Shown here: piece by piece, positions 32,710 through 37,133 of the stretch
How the letters are laid out: each line of letters begins with the position of its first letter
How positions within the stretch are numbered: position 1 is the stretch's first letter
Assembly: GCA_024645305.1 (NCBI GenBank)
Contig: JAHEFU010000001.1
Span: forward strand, 6,809 to 43,941
DNA: 37,133 nt
Direction of reading: 5' to 3'
Source: Planctomycetales bacterium
Lineage (GTDB): Bacteria; 4484-113; JAFGCY01
The notes under the pieces: generated by a model
The model's database searches: none
What the model saw: only the letters and a program-made list of their open reading frames with translations
Told to the model about the DNA's origin: nothing
Made by a program: the position numbers and the translations under genes

Positions 32710-33264
32710 CTATTCTTCCTCTGCGCTATCGGCGGCAGCGGAAGCATCGTCAACTGCGCCGATAGGCGCAGCACCGCCTGGCTGCACCCACTGCAGGTCA
32801 GTGTTAGGCGCCGGGAAGCCGAGCATCCTGCACTGCACCACTATCTGACCCTTGTGGTGGGCCATATGGAACAGCATCCGCATGAACATCGCGCCGTGGG
32901 GCATGCGGGTTTCGCGGCCGCTGGGCCAGACGAAGGTCTCGAAGTGGTCCAGTTCCTTTTCGCTGCGGCCCTGCAGCCAGCCGCCCGCCCGGCGTTTGAG
33001 GTTCTGCCAGGCGGAACGGAACTGGAATATTCCCCGCAGCTCCTCGAGGTCATCCTTCGGCTCGTCCCTGTCTCCCAGCATGTACATGATGCGGTTGCCT
33101 GACATCAGCAGGTGCGTCAGGTGGGAACGGATGCTTGGGAATGCATGGTCCGCGATCTCCGTTTCCAGCATGTCGTTGGGCATTGATTCCAGGTGGTCGA
33201 TCAGGCGGATGTAGGCATCATCCATCTGGAGCAATGTGTAATAGAGCATCTTGCTTGTATACAT
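32710..33264 (-). CDS. DinB-family protein
   Basis: 184 residues. Four-helix DinB/YfiT fold with metal-ligand histidines: HLTHLLMSGN (helix 2) and FHMAHHKGQIVVQ (helix 4). DinB-like proteins are often thiol-dependent S-transferases; substrate unknown. The Ala/Asp-rich C-terminal tail (DDASAAADSAEEE) is disordered-looking. It is 29 bases downstream of queF on the same strand, so a short queF-dinB unit is likely. Start ATG 33264; AGGAA lies 10 bases upstream. Two bases to the convergent nhaA stop. Confidence 0.8.
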   Translation of the reverse strand: MYTSKMLYYTLLQMDDAYIRLIDHLESMPNDMLETEIADHAFPSIRSHLTHLLMSGNRIMYMLGDRDEPKDDLEELRGIFQFRSAWQNLKRRAGGWLQGRSEKELDHFETFVWPSGRETRMPHGAMFMRMLFHMAHHKGQIVVQCRMLGFPAPNTDLQWVQPGGAAPIGAVDDASAAADSAEEE

Positions 33265-33293
33265 AACGCTTGGATTCCTGGTCTGGTCTCAGA

Positions 33294-33716
33294 TTACTGT
33301 ACCTTGTTGGGACTTCTTCTGACAGTGGTGGTAATGCTGATGGCCCCTCGCGGGTTCATGTAACCGGTCACTGTCAATGAATGAGGTTTGAGGAGGTTGT
33401 ATATGTCGTCAGCAATCCGGTTGGACAGATCCTCCCAGAATGCGGCCTCATTGCGGAAACTGAAGAGATAGAGCTTCAGGGACTTGCTTTCAAGGCAGAG
33501 CCCGTCGGGTACGAACTCGATGACGAAGCGACCGTAGTCAGGTTGCCCCGTGACGGGGCACATGCTCGTGAACTCCGGGCAGTCAAAGCTGATGCTGTAG
33601 TCGGAACCGGGGCTGGGGTTGGGGAAGCTCTCGAGGATTGCGGCATCGGGCCGCACGGGGTAGTCCGGTTTGCCTCCCAGTGCTTGCAGGCCCTCCGTAT
33701 ATATCCTTTCAGCCAC
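33294..33716 (-). CDS. queF: 7-cyano-7-deazaguanine reductase (QueF, type I)
   Basis: 140 residues. Reduces preQ0 to preQ1 in queuosine biosynthesis, NADPH-dependent. The catalytic Cys53 in FTSMCPVTGQ and Asp60 in GQPDYG, seven residues on, match Cys55/Asp62 of B. subtilis QueF; CLESKSLKLYLFSFRNE is the signature. The C-terminal half is also conserved (NPRGAISI). Length 140 is that of the compact type-I form. GTG 33716 was chosen because it sits 6 bases after TATACT and the protein starts like its relatives; a longer frame would extend into the trmL gene on the opposite strand. Confidence 0.93.
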   Translation of the reverse strand: MAERIYTEGLQALGGKPDYPVRPDAAILESFPNPSPGSDYSISFDCPEFTSMCPVTGQPDYGRFVIEFVPDGLCLESKSLKLYLFSFRNEAAFWEDLSNRIADDIYNLLKPHSLTVTGYMNPRGAISITTTVRRSPNKVQ

Positions 33717-33722
33717 ACTTGA

Positions 33723-33728
33723 AGTATA
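33723..33728 (-). promoter_or_regulatory. Candidate -10 element, leaderless start of queF
   Basis: TATACT on the minus strand ends 6 bases before GTG 33716, so +1 would be the G of the start codon. Confidence 0.5.
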
Positions 33729-33770
33729 GGTCCTGCACAGCTCCTGCGCCAATGAGGGAAAACGGGGCAA

Positions 33771-33779
33771 TGTGATAAT
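33771..33779 (+). promoter_or_regulatory. Extended -10 element of trmL
   Basis: TGTGATAAT (TGn extension plus GATAAT) ends 7 bases before ATG 33787, implying a leader of one base. No Shine-Dalgarno. Confidence 0.45.
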
Positions 33780-33786
33780 GGGGCGG

Positions 33787-34257
33787 ATGGGTAACTCCAG
33801 ACATACTCTCAAACTGGTGCTGATCGAGCCGGAGATTCCGCACAACACGGGAGCCCTCGGACGCAGTTGCCTGGCAATCGGGGCACAGCTGCACCTTGTG
33901 CACCCGCTCGGATTCCAGATGGGTGCCGACCAGCTGCGCCGCAGCGGCCTGGACTACTGGCAACACGTCAATCCTGTGATGCATGACTCACTGCCTGCCT
34001 TCAGGGCTGCATTGCCACCCGGCCAGCCGCTGTGGCTCTTCACAACAAAGGCGGAGCAGAGCCTTTACGACATACGGATCGCTCCGGACAGCTGGCTTGT
34101 CTTCGGGTCTGAATCACGGGGCCTGCCTGCGGAACTGTTGCAGGAGTATCCACAATCCTGCCTGCGGATTCCGATGGATACTAGTCATGTGCGCTCCCTC
34201 AATCTCGCCAATGCCGCGAGTATCGCTCTGTATGAAGCCTGGCGGCAGCAGAGCTGA
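33787..34257 (+). CDS. trmL: tRNA (cytidine(34)-2'-O)-methyltransferase, TrmL/SPOUT family
   Basis: 156 residues, the TrmL length. Adds 2'-O-methyl to the wobble base of tRNA-Leu using SAM. SPOUT features: LVLIEPEIPHNTGALGRSCLAIG at the N-terminus, and the knot region LVFGSESRGLPAELL and LRIPMDTSHVRSLNLANAASIALYEAW. Start ATG 33787 with a leaderless-type promoter; in-frame starts further upstream overlap the -10 element. It is divergent from queF, another tRNA-modification gene (70 bases between start codons). The stop is fused to that of the next gene on the other strand (TGATCA). Confidence 0.93.
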   Translation: MGNSRHTLKLVLIEPEIPHNTGALGRSCLAIGAQLHLVHPLGFQMGADQLRRSGLDYWQHVNPVMHDSLPAFRAALPPGQPLWLFTTKAEQSLYDIRIAPDSWLVFGSESRGLPAELLQEYPQSCLRIPMDTSHVRSLNLANAASIALYEAWRQQS

Positions 34258-35115
34258 TCAGCCGTAGATTGCTATGACTGCCACACCGGCGACAATTCCC
34301 AGGGCTCCGCCGAGCCTGCGCTTGAACTGCAGCTCCCCCAAGAGCAGACTGCCGATCAGCACGGAGAACACAATGCTGCATTCCCGGCTGGCAACCACGT
34401 ATGCGGTGGGCGCCAGCCTGAAGGCGTGGAGTACCAGCAGATATCCCCCGAAGGTCCCGGCCGCACAGCCCAGCAGGGCCGGCAGGTTGCTCCTGAGTTC
34501 CTCACGGATCGCAGCCTGCCTGCGCAGCACCAGTGGCAGCAGGACTGCCGTCTGGCAGACCATCATCATGGAGATCCAGGGCAGGGGACTGATCCCGGTC
34601 GCCAGCATGGCCTGCTTGTCAATCAGGTTGTAGCAAGCCACGCTCAATCCAGTCCCCAGTGCGGCTAGCAGGGCCAGTGAACCCGGGCGGGAATGTCCCA
34701 GCGTGCTGCTCAGGCCGGTGAACATGATGCCGGCAATCACCAGCGCGATGCCGCAGGCCCCAGCGGGACTGAGCTGTTCCTGCAGCAGCAGCAGACCCCC
34801 GAGCGGTACGAGCGAGACCCCCAGGCCGCGGCTGATGGGATAGGCCAGGGAGTAATCCCCGAGGCGGTAGGCTTCACTGAGCAGCCAGATGTACGCTGCA
34901 TGGGCGGCCGTCGTAGCCAGGTACCAGGGCCAGGCTGCGATATGCAGTGAGCCATTGGCGAAGCATGCAATGACGAAAGGAAGCTGCCAGACTGCATTGA
35001 ACAGGAAGGCGATCCAGATGAAGCTGAACTTGTCCCGGGAGCGCTTGGCCAGTGCATTCCAGCTGGCATGTATCAGGGCGGAAAGCAGGACCAGCAGGAG
35101 GGCGTACAGTGGCAT
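34258..35115 (-). CDS. EamA/DMT-family transporter
   Basis: 285 residues, ten predicted membrane helices in two EamA halves: the first includes ALIHASWNALAKRSRDKF (helix 1) and GLGVSLVPLGGLLLLQEQLSP; the second LGCAAGTFGGYLLVLHAFRLAPTAYVVASRECSIVFSVLIGSLLLGE. The ExxLSPAGACG and LLLGE patterns are the DMT consensus. Probably an exporter of a small metabolite; substrate not predictable. Start ATG 35115 was chosen because it is the typical N-terminus and follows TATACT by 10 bases; a longer TTG-initiated frame from 35136 is less likely. Confidence 0.88.
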   Translation of the reverse strand: MPLYALLLVLLSALIHASWNALAKRSRDKFSFIWIAFLFNAVWQLPFVIACFANGSLHIAAWPWYLATTAAHAAYIWLLSEAYRLGDYSLAYPISRGLGVSLVPLGGLLLLQEQLSPAGACGIALVIAGIMFTGLSSTLGHSRPGSLALLAALGTGLSVACYNLIDKQAMLATGISPLPWISMMMVCQTAVLLPLVLRRQAAIREELRSNLPALLGCAAGTFGGYLLVLHAFRLAPTAYVVASRECSIVFSVLIGSLLLGELQFKRRLGGALGIVAGVAVIAIYG

Positions 35116-35125
35116 GGATCTCAGA

Positions 35126-35131
35126 AGTATA
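35126..35131 (-). promoter_or_regulatory. Candidate -10 element of the EamA gene
   Basis: TATACT on the minus strand ends 10 bases before ATG 35115, implying a leader of about 4 bases. Confidence 0.45.
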
Positions 35132-35157
35132 TCCAATGGAGAAGGAAAATTATTATG

Positions 35158-35166
35158 TGATATAAT
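35158..35166 (+). promoter_or_regulatory. Extended -10 promoter of the 7-TM protein gene
   Basis: TGATATAAT is a perfect extended -10. The start of transcription would be about 35173, giving a leader of about 79 bases to ATG 35252, unusually long for this window. Confidence 0.55.
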
Positions 35167-35251
35167 TCACGAATACCGGTTCAGGTCATTGCTGATGCGG
35201 TGTATTGCTTCGCTCATCAGTTTCCGGCCTGTGCCGTAATCAGGACCGGAC

Positions 35252-35986
35252 ATGGAAAAAGCTGCTATTCACTACCTGGCTCTGGGCACAACCCTGATCA
35301 GTGCGGTATTCGCCTGGGTCATCCTGCACCGCTACCGGATCAGGCATTCCGGGATCCACCTGCTGTGGTGGGGCATCGGGGTGATCATCTACGGCGCCGG
35401 CACGGCCCTGGAAGGCAGCATCACCCTGTTTGGCAACTCCGTCGCAGCCACGAAGGCCTGGTACATTGTCGGTGCGCTGCTGGGGGGCTACCCACTGGCA
35501 ACGGGCAGCCTGTACCTCCTGACCCCGCGCCGCTATGCCAACCGCCTAACATGGCTCAGCCTGCCGCTGGTGCTGGTGCTGTCACTGCTGGTGATCATCT
35601 CTCCCGCCAATCTCGAGGCCCTGCAGGCCCATAAGCCGGGTGGGGCAGTCCTGGGCTGGCAGTGGATCCGCTGGTTCTCCCCGCTGATCAATACCTATGC
35701 CGCCATATTCCTGATCGGCTTTGCGCTGCGCAGCGCTTTCCAGTTTGCCAGGCGCAGGCGGAACTTCAACCGCATGCTTGGCAACACATTGATTGCCATC
35801 GGAGCGATCCTGCCGGGTATCGGGGGTGGCATGGCCAAGGGAGGCATAGTTGAGGCGCTGTATGTCGGTGAGTTCGTCGGGATCATCCTGATCTGGCTGG
35901 GTTTCCGCTGGTGCCAGAAACCCGTAGTGCTGGAAGTGCAGGAGTCCAGTGAGCTTGCGTCCATGGAGAACTCGCTGCTGATCTGA
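35252..35986 (+). CDS. Seven-transmembrane-helix protein, function unknown
   Basis: 244 residues. Seven hydrophobic segments: about 8-27, 33-58, 70-92, 99-118, 143-162, 176-195 and 206-225 (for example LLWWGIGVIIYGAGTALEG, YPLATGSLYLLTPRR). The regular hydrophobic spacing resembles 7TM sensory domains of the type found before histidine kinases, but no kinase follows; the protein ends with a short cytoplasmic Glu/Ser-rich tail. AGGA lies 8 bases before the ATG. The next gene is downstream on the same strand, 91 bases away. Confidence 0.7.
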   Translation: MEKAAIHYLALGTTLISAVFAWVILHRYRIRHSGIHLLWWGIGVIIYGAGTALEGSITLFGNSVAATKAWYIVGALLGGYPLATGSLYLLTPRRYANRLTWLSLPLVLVLSLLVIISPANLEALQAHKPGGAVLGWQWIRWFSPLINTYAAIFLIGFALRSAFQFARRRRNFNRMLGNTLIAIGAILPGIGGGMAKGGIVEALYVGEFVGIILIWLGFRWCQKPVVLEVQESSELASMENSLLI

Positions 35987-36063
35987 ACAGCGGTCAAGGC
36001 CCTGCAATGATCCGGGATGCTGACTAATGCATAAGCCGCACGCCACCAGGCAGTGCAGCATGC

Positions 36064-36069
36064 TACATT
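36064..36069 (+). promoter_or_regulatory. Candidate -10 element of the SPOR-like protein gene
   Basis: TACATT ends 8 bases before ATG 36078, implying a leader of about 2 bases and no Shine-Dalgarno. Weak hexamer. Confidence 0.35.
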
Positions 36070-36077
36070 GGGGCCTG

Positions 36078-36947
36078 ATGGCCATGCAGTCACTCCTTCA
36101 ACCAATCCTGGCATCCAGCCTTTGCCGCCTGGCCGCCCTTCTGGCACTGTGCCTCGCCCACGGATCCCTGGCAAATGCCGCTGAATCATCGGCGGGTCTC
36201 CTTGTCAGCATTGATGCACAGGGCAGGCTCAATTCGCTGGAGATGGAAGAGACCCCGTTTGAAGCGAGACTGGACTATGGTTCAGACCAGGTGGCAGTGC
36301 AGGCCTGGCATTACAACATCTATGCCCAGTTCTACTTCCCCGGCGAGGATCCGCGGATTGACTACACTTTTCTTGGCAATCGCAGTTATCCCCGCTTGCT
36401 GCTCAAGCTGGACAGGCAGGCTGCCCTGATCTGGGTCAACACAGCGACGAACCGTGCGGAAGCGCGGAAGATCCGAGATGAACTGCGGCGCCAGGGCCTG
36501 GAGGGCGCCTTCGTGGCCCGCGTGCGGGGAGACTACGGCTATGAACACACAGCGGCACAGCAGGCTGCGCTGGAGCTGCTTGCCGGCAAGCTTGATGCGC
36601 AGCAGTGTGGGAAGCTGTCGCCCCTGGAGTGGCTCAGCCGCCAGGACCTGCGCCGCCGCTATGCCCTGCGTGTGCGCCTGCTGTATGTGGACGGCATCCA
36701 GGGGATCAACCAGGCGCTGGAACTGCGCACGAGCCTGGCCGCGGAACTCGGGGAATGCGGCATGCTCAACGGTCCCGGTGGTGGATACCGCCTGTTCTGT
36801 GGAGCCTACGGGGATGCCGAGGAACTGCGGTCAGCCTACGCGCAGGTCCACGCCCTGAGCGGCCTGGAGCCGACTGTGGTCTGTCTCAATGCGGATGGGC
36901 TGGAAACGCGCTGGATCGAGGAGGATCTCAGCGATCCCCTGCGCTGA
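36078..36947 (+). CDS. Exported protein with SPOR-like repeats
   Basis: 289 residues. A signal peptide (hydrophobic about 9-28, AHGSLANAAES) precedes two regions resembling SPOR domains (peptidoglycan-binding, about 75 residues): ALIWVNTATNRAEARKIRDELRRQGLEGAFVARVRGDYGYEH and, near the C-terminus, YRLFCGAYGDAEELRSAYAQVHALSGLEPTVVC. The middle contains ALRVRLLYVDGIQGINQALELRTSLAAELGECG. The resemblance is by pattern only, so the SPOR label is tentative. Start ATG 36078 follows TACATT; the longer frame from 36027 lacks a clean signal peptide at its start. Confidence 0.6.
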   Translation: MAMQSLLQPILASSLCRLAALLALCLAHGSLANAAESSAGLLVSIDAQGRLNSLEMEETPFEARLDYGSDQVAVQAWHYNIYAQFYFPGEDPRIDYTFLGNRSYPRLLLKLDRQAALIWVNTATNRAEARKIRDELRRQGLEGAFVARVRGDYGYEHTAAQQAALELLAGKLDAQQCGKLSPLEWLSRQDLRRRYALRVRLLYVDGIQGINQALELRTSLAAELGECGMLNGPGGGYRLFCGAYGDAEELRSAYAQVHALSGLEPTVVCLNADGLETRWIEEDLSDPLR

Positions 36948-36958
36948 CCGGGCGGGGC

Positions 36959-37133
36959 CTATTCCAGTTCCCGCTTGCCAAGCTGGTCCAGTTCACGCTC
37001 CAGGTCGTCATACACGGCCAGCTCGTCATTTAGAGTCTCGCTGTGGCGGATGTTGTCAAGCACCTGCTCAATGTCCCGGTTGACCCTCTTCGGATCCACG
37101 GCGGTCATGGCCTGGTCCACCAGGAGCTTCATC
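36959..37133 (-). CDS. C-terminal part of a gene, probably coiled-coil (cut by the window edge)
   Basis: The frame ends at a TAG (36959-36961) and runs to the edge. The visible 57 residues end in DNIRHSETLNDELAVYDDLERELDQLGKRELE, a charged helical, coiled-coil-like tail. The earliest ATG (37132) is at the very edge, so it may be internal. It is convergent with the SPOR-like gene (11-base gap). Not recognised. Confidence 0.55.
   Translation of the reverse strand, partial: MKLLVDQAMTAVDPKRVNRDIEQVLDNIRHSETLNDELAVYDDLERELDQLGKRELE

Noticed and set aside
1..37133. CRISPR array, phage or transposon boundaries, tRNA genes
   Set aside because: No short direct-repeat/spacer series, no inverted terminal repeats or transposase motifs, and I recognised no tRNA-like T-arm sequence in the intergenic gaps.

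Overview
This window is ordinary, gene-dense bacterial chromosome (about 60% G+C by eye), most likely from an uncultured Gram-negative (diderm) bacterium. The diderm assignment rests on lpxB (lipid A), an LptC-like gene (LPS export), five predicted lipoproteins and a c-type cytochrome. A one-chain glycyl-tRNA synthetase, a futalosine-hydrolase-like nucleosidase and a CofE-like gene argue against a typical enteric or pseudomonad. I cannot name the phylum. I saw no IS element, prophage, CRISPR array, tRNA or rRNA. No intergenic stretch exceeds about 215 bases.

Layout. 1-3.9 kb: the 3' end of a large secreted PKD-repeat protein, closed by a strong terminator. 4-8.5 kb: a lipoprotein, an acyl-CoA dehydrogenase, a RidA-family protein and a tetraheme cytochrome fused to a degenerate metallophosphatase. 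8.5-13.1 kb: an M28/glutaminyl-cyclase-like lipoprotein, an FtsB/DivIC-like protein, a membrane-anchored helical protein, an orphan OmpR-type response regulator and an exported hypothetical. 13.2-18.3 kb: glycyl-tRNA synthetase, a lipoprotein, ribosomal protein S20 and a ComEC-like protein. 18.4-25.7 kb: an MTAN/futalosine-hydrolase-like nucleosidase, alaS overlapping an exported hydrolase, lpxB, a lipoprotein and malate dehydrogenase. 25.8-31.3 kb: a CofE-like ligase divergent from an AroE-like protein, CorA, LptC-like, a GNAT protein and a thiolase. 31.3-37.1 kb: NhaA, DinB-like, QueF, TrmL, an EamA transporter, a 7-TM protein, an exported SPOR-like protein and the 3' end of a last gene.

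How the genes work together. There is no single large operon; most genes are monocistronic and change strand at almost every boundary. Convergent neighbours are packed extremely tightly (gaps of 0, 0, 1, 2, 2, 5, 6 and 8 bases), and two pairs have stop codons fused into the palindrome TGATCA. Probable short operons are ridA-cytochrome, alaS-hydrolase and queF-dinB.

The most noteworthy signal is regulatory. About eleven genes have a TATAAT-like hexamer only 5-10 bases before the start codon and no Shine-Dalgarno sequence, as expected for leaderless mRNAs. Other genes (rpsT, glyS, mdh, thiolase, response regulator, acyl-CoA dehydrogenase) have classical Shine-Dalgarno sites. Protein-level curiosities are an exactly periodic 288-bp PKD repeat array, a cytochrome-linked pseudo-phosphatase, a ComEC with a degenerate nuclease-like tail, and an AroE homologue lacking the usual shikimate-binding serines. 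I did not find a convincing new defence, mobile or biosynthetic system.
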